Below are positions 55,296-63,954 of a DNA stretch of 64,000 nt, piece after piece; the first letter of the stretch is position 1, and each line of letters begins with the position of its first letter. The notes below the pieces were generated by a model. That model searched no databases, was not told the origin of the DNA, and saw nothing but the letters and a program-made list of their open reading frames with translations. Source of the stretch: Halalkalibacter oceani. GTDB taxonomy: Bacteria > Bacillota > Bacilli > Bacillales > Bacillaceae_D. The DNA is taken from assembly GCF_023715705.1 (NCBI RefSeq), contig NZ_JAMBOS010000004.1, positions 1-64,000 on the forward strand, in the 5' to 3' direction. A program made the position numbers and the translations under genes.

Positions 55296-56687
55296 TTATT
55301 TTAGAAAAGAGATAAAGTTGGAGTACGCTGTTTTTAGCTCTTGGTAATAATCAACCAATTTGTCCAACGTAGTAACCGGAGCTTCTACTTCTTCCTCTTC
55401 TTGCTCAGAAGCGTCCTCTTCTGCCGGTGCTTCCTCGTTACCTTCTTCTACCGGTGCTTCTGGTGCTTCCTCGCTACCTTCTTCTACCGGTGTTTCTGGC
55501 GCTTCCTCATTTCCTTCTTCTACCGGAGTTTCTGGCGCTTCTTCATTACCTTCTTCTACCGGAGTTTCTGGCGCTTCCTCGTTACCTTCTTCTACCGGTG
55601 TTTCTGGTGCTTCTTCATTACCTTCTTCTACCGGTGTTTCTGGTGCTTCTTCATTACCTTCTTCTACCGGTGTTTCTGGCGCTTCCTCGTTACCTTCTTC
55701 TATCGGGGCTTCTGGCGCTTCCTCGCTACCTTCTTCTGTCGGAACTTCAACAGGGTCTTCTGTTACTTCTTCTACTGGAACTTCAGGTGCTTCCCCGGCT
55801 CCGTCTTCAGCCGATCCGTTCTCAGCAAAAAGGTTCTGGATATAGAGCCCTTGAAATTGGATCAAATCTGCATAACTATTAAAAATTGAGGCATAAGTAT
55901 CATAAATAAGAGTCTCAAACTGATCTGTTTCCTCTTCTGTTTGAGCATCTTCATCAATTGGTGCTTCTACTTCGTCCTCTGTTTGACCGTCTTCGTCAAC
56001 CGGTGCTTCTACTTCCTCTTCCGTTTGACCGTCTTCGTCAACCGGCGCTTCTACTTCTTCTTCCGTTTGACCGTCTTCGTCAACCGGCGCTTCTACTTCT
56101 TCTGTTTGACCATCTTCGTCAATTGGTGCTTCTACTTCTTCTTCCGTTTGACCGTCTTCGTCAATCGGTGCTTCTACTTCTTCTTCTGTTTGACCATCTT
56201 CGTCAATTGGTGCTTCTACTTCTTCTTCCGTTTGACCGTCTTCGTCAACCGGCGCTTCTACTTCTTCTTCCGTTTGACCGTCTTCGTCAACCGGCGCTTC
56301 TACTTCTTCTTCTGTTTGACCATCTTCGTCAATTGGTGCTTCTACTTCTTCTTCTGTTTGACCGTCTTCGTCAATTGGTGCTTCATCGTCAGCTTGTCCT
56401 TCTTCATTTTGTTCATCTTCATTTTTTGGAAATTTATCAGCAAGGTGCTTTTTCTCTTTCGCTATTTCACGAATCAGCTTACCTTTTTCCTTTGAACCGT
56501 CTATTTCAACTGCCGCTTCCGAGACGAATTGTCCGTGATTTTTCGCTTTTGCTTCAAGCTCGTCCGCTGATACCGGCGCACCGGCCGCAGCAAATGTTCC
56601 AGCTAGCATCGCTGTTGTCACAAGTAGTGGGAATACCTTTTTTGGTTTCTGCTTATTTGACACCTTTTGGTTTGATTTTTTCACCAT
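55296..56687 (-). CDS. Secreted highly acidic protein with two repeat blocks
   Basis: The 463-residue protein starts with a basic stretch and a signal peptide (hydrophobic PLLVTTAMLAGTFAAAG, predicted cleavage near VSA-DE at about 41). Residues 103-255 hold eleven 14-residue repeats of APxDEDGQTEEEVE; a spacer (about 256-320) includes the aromatic helix FNSYADLIQFQGLYIQNLF; residues 322-417 hold eight 12-residue repeats of EEAPETPVEEGN; and the tail KLVDYYQELKTAYSNFISF is similar to the spacer helix. No LPXTG or SLH motif is present. It is probably a cell-wall-layer or cation-binding protein; function is unknown. Start follows AGGAGG. Confidence 0.85.
   Translation of the reverse strand: MVKKSNQKVSNKQKPKKVFPLLVTTAMLAGTFAAAGAPVSADELEAKAKNHGQFVSEAAVEIDGSKEKGKLIREIAKEKKHLADKFPKNEDEQNEEGQADDEAPIDEDGQTEEEVEAPIDEDGQTEEEVEAPVDEDGQTEEEVEAPVDEDGQTEEEVEAPIDEDGQTEEEVEAPIDEDGQTEEEVEAPIDEDGQTEEVEAPVDEDGQTEEEVEAPVDEDGQTEEEVEAPVDEDGQTEDEVEAPIDEDAQTEEETDQFETLIYDTYASIFNSYADLIQFQGLYIQNLFAENGSAEDGAGEAPEVPVEEVTEDPVEVPTEEGSEEAPEAPIEEGNEEAPETPVEEGNEEAPETPVEEGNEEAPETPVEEGNEEAPETPVEEGNEEAPETPVEEGNEEAPETPVEEGSEEAPEAPVEEGNEEAPAEEDASEQEEEEVEAPVTTLDKLVDYYQELKTAYSNFISFLK
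55437..55724 (-). repeat. 36-bp coding repeats, eight units
   Basis: Eight tandem 36-bp units encode EEAPExPxEEG(N/S). The middle six are nearly identical, with mainly synonymous changes. The unit length is a multiple of three, so copy number could change without shifting the frame. Confidence 0.9.
55923..56381 (-). repeat. 42-bp coding repeats, eleven units
   Basis: Eleven tandem 42-bp units encode APxDEDGQTEEEVE, with one unit short by a codon (EEVE instead of EEEVE) and the last two slightly divergent. The other reading frames of the same DNA are open in both directions, which is a repeat artefact. Confidence 0.9.
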
Positions 56688-56809
56688 TTCTATTCCTCCT
56701 CAGATCAATTCAATTTATCATTTTCGGCCAAGCAGCTCTGTCAGGATACACCTCCTTTTTTCTAATGACAGTTTTTCTAACTGCCTGGTTCATACACTAC
56801 TCGACAAAA

Positions 56810-56828
56810 ATGATCATTTTATGATCAT
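56810..56828. promoter_or_regulatory. Two copies of palindrome ATGATCAT
   Basis: ATGATCAT, itself a perfect palindrome, occurs at 56810-56817 and 56821-56828 separated by TTT. It stands upstream of the acidic protein gene and of the SIMPL gene. It looks like an operator but no regulator is known for it here. Confidence 0.4.
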
Positions 56829-56975
56829 TTCAAGAAAGGTTTTTGATCTTTTTTAGAATAAATTGATAGAATATTGTGAAATCCGTGTCCTTAATAAGGG
56901 AACTGGTGCTATAATAAGCAGGAATCCTGTTTTAAGAAGGAGTCCCGAAATTTAAAGCGAGAAAGCATGAATGAG

Positions 56976-57030
56976 ACGTCCGAAAAAAATAAATGAGCAA
57001 GACGTAACTTTCTTTTCTCTTCGGACGTTT
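56976..57030 (+). terminator. Leader hairpin before the SIMPL gene
   Basis: ACGTCCGAA pairs with TTCGGACGT across a 35-base loop and TTT follows. It lies between the presumed promoter and the start, so it may attenuate SIMPL expression. Confidence 0.5.
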
Positions 57031-57069
57031 TACCATAAACATCATTTCTTCATAAAGGAGGCTTATTCA

Positions 57070-57828
57070 ATGATAGAAAGGAAAAAAGGCTTACAGATTG
57101 GAGGCTTCATCATCGGTGCTGCCGCCCTCGTCCTTGTTGCCCTCAGCTTGTCATCCAATCAGGCAACGACGGCTGAAGCCGTAAGCAATGGTCAACAGGG
57201 AACAATTGTTGTCAATAGTGTCGGTGAGGTTAAGGTGGAGCCGGACATGGCCTATGTACATCTTGGAGCGCAGGCACTCGCTGATTCTGCTGAAGAAGCG
57301 CAAGAGCAGGTTGGGAAGCGTATGACGGCGGTTCGGCAGGTGTTAAGCGAACATGGAATTAAGGAGGAGGATATTCAAACGGCTCGTTTCAACGTTTATC
57401 CGGAACATCAATATTCACCAAACGGCGAAACGACAAATGAACGCTATCGCGCGCAGCATATTTTACGGATTGAATATCATCAGATTGACACGGTTGGCGA
57501 ACTGATCGATGCTGCTTCAGCAGCGGGAGCGAATCAAATTGAACATACCCAATTTGCGCTGGAAAATCCGGAAGCGGCAGAGCACGAAGCGATGAAGCAA
57601 GCGATTGAGAAAACAAGAGCAAAAGCGGATGTAATGGCGGAAAGCGTCGGCAAAGCCCGGGGCGAAGTACTGCAAATCTCAGACCGTGCCGCTCAAGTGC
57701 ATTTCCCAACACAGGACTTTTCTGGAGCGCGTAACGAATCAGCCGATTCAAGCAGTGTTTCTACTGTCATTGAAGCCGGAGAAGTGCAAATCACCCAAAG
57801 CGTTGACGTCGTCTACCGTTTGCAATAA
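57070..57828 (+). CDS. SIMPL (DUF541) domain secreted protein
   Basis: The 252-residue protein has an N-terminal hydrophobic signal/anchor (residues 8-30), then a SIMPL domain with GTIVVNSVGEVKVEPDMAYVHLGAQA, LSEHGIKEEDIQTARFNVYPEHQY and AKADVMAESVGKARGEVLQIS. SIMPL proteins are periplasmic or outer-surface oligomers of largely unknown role. The ATG at 57070 follows AAAGGAGG; the frame beginning at 56971 is not preferred. A hairpin repeat follows. Confidence 0.85.
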   Translation: MIERKKGLQIGGFIIGAAALVLVALSLSSNQATTAEAVSNGQQGTIVVNSVGEVKVEPDMAYVHLGAQALADSAEEAQEQVGKRMTAVRQVLSEHGIKEEDIQTARFNVYPEHQYSPNGETTNERYRAQHILRIEYHQIDTVGELIDAASAAGANQIEHTQFALENPEAAEHEAMKQAIEKTRAKADVMAESVGKARGEVLQISDRAAQVHFPTQDFSGARNESADSSSVSTVIEAGEVQITQSVDVVYRLQ

Positions 57829-57858
57829 GAGCGGAGATGCCGAATGAAAATGATAAGA

Positions 57859-57900
57859 GGGGCTGGAAAATAGGTATAAAACAACCTTTATCCCAGCCCC
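57859..57900. repeat. AAAAGG-family hairpin after the SIMPL gene
   Basis: GGGGCTGGAAAATAGGT pairs with ACCTTTATCCCAGCCCC around TATAAAACA. Its arms are nearly identical to those of the element at 17462-17502, and it may act as a terminator here. Confidence 0.65.
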
Positions 57901-57965
57901 TAAGCAATGGGTAGAACCGTCACGACCTTTTTATGTAGGATGTAATCCATAAAAACTGAAGGCCA

Positions 57966-58553
57966 TTATTCTTTTTCTTTGAGCTTCAATAAATAATGAG
58001 TATATCCCTTAAATGTATCCTCTGTTTCTCCATAGGATATATCTTCATTTGCAACATAAATATTGTCATTTGTAATATAAAACGCAGGATTTGCCAAAAT
58101 CCCATCTTCTACATACATAATATAATGTTCGATTTCATTAACACCTAATTCTTTTTTAATCTCTTCATAATCAAATAGAGAACTCAAGCCCTCAAAGTTT
58201 TCAAGATTTTCCCCGCCTACCTCATCATAATATATATCATCGTAGTCCTTCATGGTGATGAATTCAAATCCTTCTGATGGATTTCCTCCAAATCTTCCTG
58301 AGGTTTCAGAAAAATAACTCTCTCCTATGGAAAACTCTACACCTGTGAACGTTTCTGTTACTGCTTTTACGTCATTTTGATAATCTTCTTCACTTTTTGC
58401 AGAATACTTGCGCATATACGCTACTTCCTCAAATGTGTATTCTCCATAAAAATCAGCTATATTTAAAGACGGATGATCTGCAGATTGATTAGAAGCCCCT
58501 CCACACCCTGTTAAAAAGAAAATAATGATACTGTGCAAAATAATGTTACACAT
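57966..58553 (-). CDS. Hypothetical acidic lipoprotein
   Basis: The 195-residue protein has a lipobox (FLTGC, cysteine about 17). The mature part is acidic and rich in tyrosine, with YGEYTFEEVAYMRKYSAKSE and YEEIKKELGVNEIEHYIM. I do not recognise the family. The DNA is notably AT-rich compared with the flanks, like the two genes that follow. ATG follows GGGGGAG. It is the first gene of a low-GC patch that ends with a transposase remnant. Confidence 0.65.
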   Translation of the reverse strand: MCNIILHSIIIFFLTGCGGASNQSADHPSLNIADFYGEYTFEEVAYMRKYSAKSEEDYQNDVKAVTETFTGVEFSIGESYFSETSGRFGGNPSEGFEFITMKDYDDIYYDEVGGENLENFEGLSSLFDYEEIKKELGVNEIEHYIMYVEDGILANPAFYITNDNIYVANEDISYGETEDTFKGYTHYLLKLKEKE

Positions 58554-58742
58554 TCTTATCTCCCCCTCCTTTTATACGTAGTATACTCCTTTTTTGTCAC
58601 TTGATAAACAGTTATTCCAATATATTCATTCAATTTACTTTTATTAGTATATTAAAAGCGGATCTTAAAATCGACAGGCGTCAATACATCCAGATGACAC
58701 ATGTCATTACTTAAACTATAGACAATATAAAAAACAGTGAAC

Positions 58743-59429
58743 TTATTTTACAATTTCTAACAAACCTTTTAATTTATTTATTTCATAAGTAGGTTTTAAG
58801 GATGTAGGATTTTCTTTGTACGCAGGATTGAACCAACAAGTATCCATACCATAGTTCATTCCACCTTGAATATCTGAAGTCAACGAGTCACCCACCATTA
58901 GTGCATTTGATTTATCTGTAATCTGCAGCTTATGAAAAGCATAATCAAATATTCCTGTTTGTGGTTTTTGGAATCCAGTGGATTCAGAGATAATAATATG
59001 TTCAAATATATCTTTGAAAGGAGAACCGTTAATTCTTGATGTTTGCACAATCGTGTAACCATTTGTAATAACGGCTAACCGTTTATGTGAGAGAGCCTTA
59101 ATAACTTGTTTTGCACCTTGAACGAGGTGCGTTTGTTCTCCGAGAAATTTTAAGTAGTCCTGATTAAATACAACTGCGTCAATTTCAAGTTCGTGCTCTA
59201 AAAATAATCTCCTAAATCTCTCCGAACCTAGTTCAACTAGTCCCATTTTTCCATCTTCTAAATCTCTCCATAATACTTTGCTAATTTCCTGGTAACTCTT
59301 TTTGTACAAGTTTAAACCAGTTACTAAATTATAGTGATTAAAGACCTTATAAAAAGCTACTTGCTCCGATTTAGCAAAATCAAAAAGCGTGTCATCTATA
59401 TCAAAAAAAATAATATCGTAATTCTTCAT
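58743..59429 (-). CDS. HAD family hydrolase (YfnB/YjjG-like)
   Basis: The 228-residue haloacid dehalogenase-like phosphatase has motif I FFDIDDTLFDF, motif II VITNGY, motif III with lysine in GFQKPQTGIF and motif IV LMVGDSLTSDIQGGMNYG. This is the YjjG group, which removes phosphate from noncanonical pyrimidine nucleotides. ATG follows AAAGGGGA. The gene is AT-rich and stands alone in its orientation. Confidence 0.88.
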   Translation of the reverse strand: MKNYDIIFFDIDDTLFDFAKSEQVAFYKVFNHYNLVTGLNLYKKSYQEISKVLWRDLEDGKMGLVELGSERFRRLFLEHELEIDAVVFNQDYLKFLGEQTHLVQGAKQVIKALSHKRLAVITNGYTIVQTSRINGSPFKDIFEHIIISESTGFQKPQTGIFDYAFHKLQITDKSNALMVGDSLTSDIQGGMNYGMDTCWFNPAYKENPTSLKPTYEINKLKGLLEIVK

Positions 59430-59525
59430 TTTATCCCCTTTACTTTCTAATTTTGTTAAGGATACTTAGAAATGTAGACACGTCCCGAGATGTTTGGGTG
59501 TTGACCTTCTCTCCAATCACCTGCT

Positions 59526-60107
59526 CTATTTAGTGAAAAACGCTTCCGTCAGCTTATCGATTAATTCTTTATCCACAAGACAATCTCTTATCGAAACAAC
59601 AGCAAAGTACGGAGGGAGATCCAATTGTGCCAGTAAACAATCGTCATAAAGTAAACTGAGCGTCAATTCTTTCTGCGGCGTAATGCCTTTTTCGAGCAGA
59701 CATTCTGCCAACTGCGTGTAAATCGTCTGCCCCTGTTCAGAAATCGAACTTTCCACTGCAAATTGCCCGGCCATGCTTTGCCACCATACGTTAAAAGAGT
59801 GATAAATATCATTATATTCCTTTAACGTATCCTCGCTTTGAGCGAACAGGCGTTGATAAAATAAGCTTTTCTCATCGATGAAAATTCCCAGGTCATTTGT
59901 TGGGTTTTCAGAAATCCGCCTTGCTACTTCACTCCACACCTCTCGATACCGCATTTCAAAGTCTTCTTGAAACTCACCTCTTGATGGCAGGTAGGGAAAT
60001 TTCCATTCATCCTTATTTTGATAGCGATTTAGAAAGAGATTTTGGATATAAACTAAAAAGTTCAATGAATAACTGGCTTCAATTTTCATTAACAACGCAT
60101 TTTTCAT
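59526..60107 (-). CDS. Hypothetical soluble protein
   Basis: The 193-residue protein begins MKNALLMKIEASYSLNFLVYI and is mostly helical, with aromatic and acidic residues (WWQSMAGQFAVE near 118). No signal peptide, membrane segment or known motif was recognised. The start at 60107 is preferred for its GGAGGGAG site over the longer frame. It is AT-rich and adjacent to a transposase remnant, so it is probably an accessory gene. Confidence 0.6.
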   Translation of the reverse strand: MKNALLMKIEASYSLNFLVYIQNLFLNRYQNKDEWKFPYLPSRGEFQEDFEMRYREVWSEVARRISENPTNDLGIFIDEKSLFYQRLFAQSEDTLKEYNDIYHSFNVWWQSMAGQFAVESSISEQGQTIYTQLAECLLEKGITPQKELTLSLLYDDCLLAQLDLPPYFAVVSIRDCLVDKELIDKLTEAFFTK

Positions 60108-60164
60108 ATAAGCTCCCTCCTCCTTCAAATTTGCTTTACTAAAGATATATTTCTACTTCTTTCT

Positions 60165-60404
60165 TTAAGAAAAAAACCCTGCTGTTACAGGATTTTTCAA
60201 ACCGTAGACAAAACTTGTCTCTTTTGGGTTGGTAACGCTGGAGGATGTGTGTTTCTTCAGTGCCGGTGCCAGTTGGCTAATTTTTTGGTCCATGGCAGCA
60301 AAAACAAGCATCGCCTGCATCAAATTTTTTCCTACCCTTTTAGGTTTGTCCAACGCATCCATTGCTTTTTGTTTCAACTCTGCAAAGACACGTTCAATCG
60401 TTGC
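60165..60404 (-). pseudogene. C-terminal fragment of a DDE transposase
   Basis: The frame contains TIERVFAELKQKAMDALD and MQAMLVFAAMDQKISQLA, the C-terminal helical end of DDE transposases of the IS1182/IS5 kind. It starts directly after a stop codon (TAA at 60407-60405), has no upstream catalytic residues and its last residues NPVTAGFFS are encoded by a terminator-like hairpin. It is a decayed insertion sequence. Confidence 0.7.
60171..60198. repeat. Left copy of a 26-bp hairpin repeat
   Basis: Contains CCTGCTGTTACAGGATTTTT and occurs again at 60671-60698 with few changes. It flanks the transposase remnant on one side. Confidence 0.6.
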
Positions 60405-60439
60405 TTACTGTCTTACAATAGATCGCTCTATTTATGGTC

Positions 60440-60620
60440 AAGCAACCTCCCTTTTTTCCCCTTAGACAAAGCGGACGGGATGGGAGGGCCGACTCCTGCA
60501 GGAAGAGAGGGCAGGTTGAAATCCACCGGCGTGCCGGTTAGTTCAACGCCCTCCTGCGGAAAGCGTGCCCCCATCCCGGGAGCGGGTTCGAAGCTCCGGA
60601 TCGTGACAAATCCTTCTACC
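60440..60620. repeat. G/C-rich structured intergenic element
   Basis: This stretch is much richer in G and C than the genes beside it. It contains the nested hairpin CACCGGCGTGCCGGT with flanking GTTGAA/TTCAAC arms, and the partly complementary segments GGGATGGGAGG and CCCCCATCCC. No open reading frame is convincing. It resembles structured repeats next to insertion elements in Bacillaceae; copy number elsewhere is unknown. Confidence 0.5.
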
Positions 60621-60670
60621 AAAAAAGTCTGTCGACCGTCTCGCTTTTGCGAGACTTTGTCGACAGACTG
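60621..60670 (-). terminator. Terminator with nested stems
   Basis: AGTCTGTCGAC pairs with GTCGACAGACT and an inner stem GTCTCGC with GCGAGAC; TTTTTT follows on the minus strand. It lies downstream of the TauE/SafE gene. Confidence 0.85.
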
Positions 60671-60698
60671 AAAAATCCTGCTGTAACAGGATTTTTCT
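60671..60698 (-). repeat. Right copy of the 26-bp hairpin repeat
   Basis: AAAAATCCTG pairs with CAGGATTTTT around CTGTAA; on the minus strand it is a terminator for the exporter gene. Repeats the element at 60171-60198. Confidence 0.65.
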
Positions 60699-60713
60699 CA
60701 GCGTATTAAAATG

Positions 60714-61466
60714 TCACCACGGCAATAAAAGCCGGATTCCACCGATTCCCGCTAGAATCATGATGATCAGGTTGAAGTTTTTCTGCGGGATATATGGCAG
60801 GATTTTGATGCCGATTAATGAACCGAGCAGGATAATTGGAATAAACCATAAATAAAAGACAAACGTTTCTCCGGTAATTAAATCGAGATTCACGTACAGT
60901 GGCACTTTTATCAGATTAACGGCTAAAAAGAACCACGCGCCTGTGCCGATAAAGACGTTCTTCGGCAAAGCGAGCGCCAATAAAAAAATAGCCATCACTG
61001 GCCCGGCTGCGTTCCCTATCATCGTTGTAAAACCGGCCAATGTTCCCATTACGCCGATAAACACCTTCGATTGCGGGACATTCGTCAGCCATCCCGATCT
61101 GGCTCTTGCCCGATAAATTTGCAAACTGACCATACTAATGATAATAAGTCCTAGAATAACTTCAATCGGCCTGCTTACGGTGACAAAAAATAATAGCACA
61201 TAGCCGGCGGCCAGACCTCCGAGAACCCATGGCAGCATCCGCAGCAACGTTTTCCAATGGACCGTATGACGATAATAGGTGACCGCAATCAAATCAGCGG
61301 TAATCAGCATCGGCAGACTGATTCCAATTGAATCGCGTGCCGGAAAAATCGAAGCCATTGTTGCGACAACGAGAATCGTTAGCGCCGGCAGGCCCGTTTT
61401 GGCAATTCCGATAAAGATGGCACAGATGCCGACAAGGACAATCTGAAACCAGCTTAACTCTAACAT
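60714..61466 (-). CDS. TauE/SafE family exporter
   Basis: The 250-residue membrane protein has seven to eight hydrophobic segments and the family motif IGIAKTGLPALTILVVATM near the N-terminus, with GNAAGPVMAIFLLALALPKNVFIGTGAWFF in the middle. TauE/SafE proteins export sulfite or organosulfur compounds or take up small acids. ATG follows GAGGGAG. It could complement the sulfate transporter elsewhere in the window, but they are not adjacent. Confidence 0.85.
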   Translation of the reverse strand: MLELSWFQIVLVGICAIFIGIAKTGLPALTILVVATMASIFPARDSIGISLPMLITADLIAVTYYRHTVHWKTLLRMLPWVLGGLAAGYVLLFFVTVSRPIEVILGLIIISMVSLQIYRARARSGWLTNVPQSKVFIGVMGTLAGFTTMIGNAAGPVMAIFLLALALPKNVFIGTGAWFFLAVNLIKVPLYVNLDLITGETFVFYLWFIPIILLGSLIGIKILPYIPQKNFNLIIMILAGIGGIRLLLPW

Positions 61467-61638
61467 AAAGCTCTCCCTCTCCTTCTCTCCTCTTTACAAC
61501 CTCTACCAGTATACCACTACGTTATTCATTAGACCCCCTAAATATGTCGAAAACATGACTGTGGCAGTCGATTTTCGCCTGAATTTGCTCTTTTCTTTTT
61601 CGTTTTCTCCTTTTTTCGCAAAAATTTAAGCATCCTAC

Positions 61639-61667
61639 TTGAAAGTCAAAAAAGGTCAAAGTATAAT
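61639..61667 (+). promoter_or_regulatory. Sigma-A promoter of clpE
   Basis: TTGAAA (61639-61644) and TATAAT (61662-61667) with an exact 17-base spacer, 50 bases upstream of the clpE start. Both CtsR boxes overlap or flank it. Confidence 0.85.
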
Positions 61668-61686
61668 ATAGTCAAAGATAGTCAAA
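61644..61686 (+). promoter_or_regulatory. Two CtsR operator boxes
   Basis: AGTCAAAAAAGGTCAAA (61644-61660) lies on the promoter spacer, and AGTCAAAGATAGTCAAA (61670-61686) just downstream of the -10. Both match the heptad repeat RGTCAAANANRGTCAAA bound by CtsR. Binding would block polymerase until heat or protein stress. Confidence 0.9.
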
Positions 61687-61716
61687 GTCAAACTAATTTC
61701 AAGGAGGGTCTATCAG

Positions 61717-63852
61717 ATGAAATGTCAACAGTGTAACCAACGTGAAGCAACCGTAAATGTGAGATTTCAATTGAATCAAGATGTCCACCAGCTCCTTTTA
61801 TGCCATACATGCTATCAATCGTTACAAGCCGGCTCGAAGATTCCTTCCGGGTTTGGAGGCGGGTTTTCGTCAATGTCGTTTGATCAGTTCTTGAAACAAT
61901 TCGGCGGAGCGCAACCAGCTGGGACTGAAGGAGCTGCGGCTGTTCAGCAAGAAGGACGCGGCGGTGGCGGCTTTTTGGATCAATATGGCCGTAATCTGAC
62001 ACAAGCGGCAAAAGCTGGTCTGCTCGATCCGGTAGTTGGCCGCGATGATGAGGTGGCGCGCGTGATTGAAATTTTAAATCGCCGCAACAAAAATAACCCG
62101 GTGTTAATCGGCGAACCAGGTGTCGGAAAAACAGCAATTATCGAAGGCTTGGCGTTACACATTCATGAAGGGACCGTCCCATCCAAGCTTAAAAACAAAG
62201 AGGTTTATTTGCTTGATGTCGCTTCGCTTGTCGCCAACACGGGCATTCGCGGTCAATTTGAAGAGCGGATGCAGCAGCTGATTGCCGAGCTGCAAAGCCG
62301 CAAAAACATTATTTTATTTATCGATGAAATTCATTTACTCGTCGGCGCCGGCTCAGCGGAAGGCTCAATGGATGCGGGAAACATTCTCAAACCAGCTCTC
62401 GCCCGCGGGGAGCTGCAGGTTGTCGGAGCGACAACCTTGAAGGAATATCGCTCGATCGAGAAGGATGCCGCGCTTGAACGCCGCTTCCAGCCCGTCAAGG
62501 TCGACGAGCCGACAGCAGAGCAGGCAATCGAGATTTTACAAGGTCTAAAGGAAAAATACGAAGCTTATCACAACGTCCAGTATACGGACGACGCCTTGGC
62601 AGCCTGCGTCACCTTGTCACACCGTTACCTTCAGGATCGCTTTTTGCCAGATAAAGCGATTGACCTGCTGGATGAAGCAGGCTCAAAGAAAAATTTAGAA
62701 GCCGGTCTGACAAGCAGCGATGAAATCGAAAAACGGTTGGTCGAACTGGAGCATGAAAAGAAAAAAGCGCTTCAGGACGAAAACTATGAAGCAGCTGCCA
62801 AGCTTCGTGACGAGGAGGCCGCGCTTGAAGCCCGTATTCAGTCAAAAGAAGATGTGAAAGCTGCGATTGAAGTTGCGGATATTGAAGCGATCATCGCCAA
62901 GAAAACTGGTATTCCGGTCGGAAAGCTGCAGGCTGATGACTCGTCGAAGCTCAAGCATTTAGCGGAAAACCTCAGCAAAAAGGTCATTGGGCAAAAGGAA
63001 GCAGTCGAAAAAGTCTCCAAGGCGATCCGCCGCTCCCGGGCAGGCCTGAAAGCAAAGCACCGGCCGATCGGTTCCTTCCTTTTTGTCGGTCCTACCGGCG
63101 TCGGGAAAACAGAGCTGACAAAGTCATTGGCGGAAGAATTGTTCGGCTCGAAGGAGGCGCTTGTCCGGCTTGATATGAGTGAGTATATGGAAAAGCACGC
63201 CGTCTCGAAATTAATTGGCTCCCCTCCTGGCTATGTCGGCCATGAAGAAGCCGGTCAATTAACCGAGAAGGTGCGGCGCAACCCGTATTCCATCATTCTT
63301 CTCGATGAAATTGAAAAGGCGCATCCCGATGTCCAGCATATGTTTCTGCAAATTTTGGAGGATGGTCGCCTGACAGACAGCCAGGGCCGCACGGTCAGCT
63401 TCAAGGATACCGTCATTATTATGACAAGCAATGCCGGGATCGCCGACAAAAAAATAACCGTCGGCTTCGGTGCGACCGATGCCGTCAAGCAAACATCCGT
63501 GCTTGATTCGCTCTCCGCTTACTTTAAGCCGGAATTCTTAAATCGCTTTGACGCGATCATCGAATTTAATCATCTGAACAAAGACGAACTTGTCCAGATT
63601 GTTGAGCTAATGCTGAATGATCTTCAGCAAAGTCTTGCTGAACAGCAGATTTCCTTATCCGTTTCAACCGAAGCGAAGGAAAAGCTGGTCGAGCTTGGCT
63701 ACCACCAGGCGTTCGGCGCCCGCCCGTTAAGACGCGCGATCCAGGAGCAGCTCGAAGACAGAATTACCGACATCCTGCTCGAAGAAGGCACAATTACGGC
63801 AATCGACGTCACCGTGAAGGATGAAGAGATTTGTGTACTGTCAACTAAGTAA
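61717..63852 (+). CDS. clpE: ATP-dependent Clp protease ATPase subunit ClpE
   Basis: The 711-residue protein has the N-terminal zinc finger that defines ClpE (MKCQQCNQ and LLLCHTCYQ), a Gly/Phe-rich linker, two AAA+ domains (GEPGVGKTA, about 133; GPTGVGKTE, about 461), a UVR-like coiled coil ([22 protein letters not shown]) between them and the C-terminal [10 protein letters not shown]. It unfolds damaged proteins for ClpP. The start follows AAGGAGG by eight bases, behind two CtsR boxes. A terminator follows. Confidence 0.95.
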   Translation: MKCQQCNQREATVNVRFQLNQDVHQLLLCHTCYQSLQAGSKIPSGFGGGFSSMSFDQFLKQFGGAQPAGTEGAAAVQQEGRGGGGFLDQYGRNLTQAAKAGLLDPVVGRDDEVARVIEILNRRNKNNPVLIGEPGVGKTAIIEGLALHIHEGTVPSKLKNKEVYLLDVASLVANTGIRGQFEERMQQLIAELQSRKNIILFIDEIHLLVGAGSAEGSMDAGNILKPALARGELQVVGATTLKEYRSIEKDAALERRFQPVKVDEPTAEQAIEILQGLKEKYEAYHNVQYTDDALAACVTLSHRYLQDRFLPDKAIDLLDEAGSKKNLEAGLTSSDEIEKRLVELEHEKKKALQDENYEAAAKLRDEEAALEARIQSKEDVKAAIEVADIEAIIAKKTGIPVGKLQADDSSKLKHLAENLSKKVIGQKEAVEKVSKAIRRSRAGLKAKHRPIGSFLFVGPTGVGKTELTKSLAEELFGSKEALVRLDMSEYMEKHAVSKLIGSPPGYVGHEEAGQLTEKVRRNPYSIILLDEIEKAHPDVQHMFLQILEDGRLTDSQGRTVSFKDTVIIMTSNAGIADKKITVGFGATDAVKQTSVLDSLSAYFKPEFLNRFDAIIEFNHLNKDELVQIVELMLNDLQQSLAEQQISLSVSTEAKEKLVELGYHQAFGARPLRRAIQEQLEDRITDILLEEGTITAIDVTVKDEEICVLSTK

Positions 63853-63891
63853 GGCTTTCGCAGCCGTTACTCTCCTTTTGGCAAAACAAGC

Positions 63892-63936
63892 AAAGGCAGA
63901 CTCAACAGGAATTTTTTCGATTGAGTCTGCCTTTTT
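63892..63936. terminator. Terminator after clpE
   Basis: AAAGGCAGACTCAA pairs with TTGAGTCTGCCTTT and is followed by TTA. It lies between clpE and a convergent gene end. Confidence 0.85.
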
Positions 63937-63954
63937 ATGCTGCTGGGAAGCGGT

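Larger units (their letters stand above)
56688..57069. other. Intergenic region between the acidic protein and the SIMPL gene
   Basis: A 380-base gap holding divergent promoters, a paired palindrome at 56810-56828 and a hairpin at 56976-57030. No gene is supported: the frame from 56971 extends the SIMPL frame upstream through the hairpin but the ribosome binding site points to 57070. Confidence 0.55.

Noticed and set aside
55437-56381. Long plus-strand reading frames over the acidic gene
   Set aside because: They are open only because the repeats are multiples of three; no ribosome binding site or sensible protein (Phe/Leu/Ser-rich) is found.
60440-60620. Possible tRNA or structured rRNA fragment
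   Set aside because: It contains no cloverleaf or conserved ribosomal sequence; the G/C-rich hairpins fit a repeat better.
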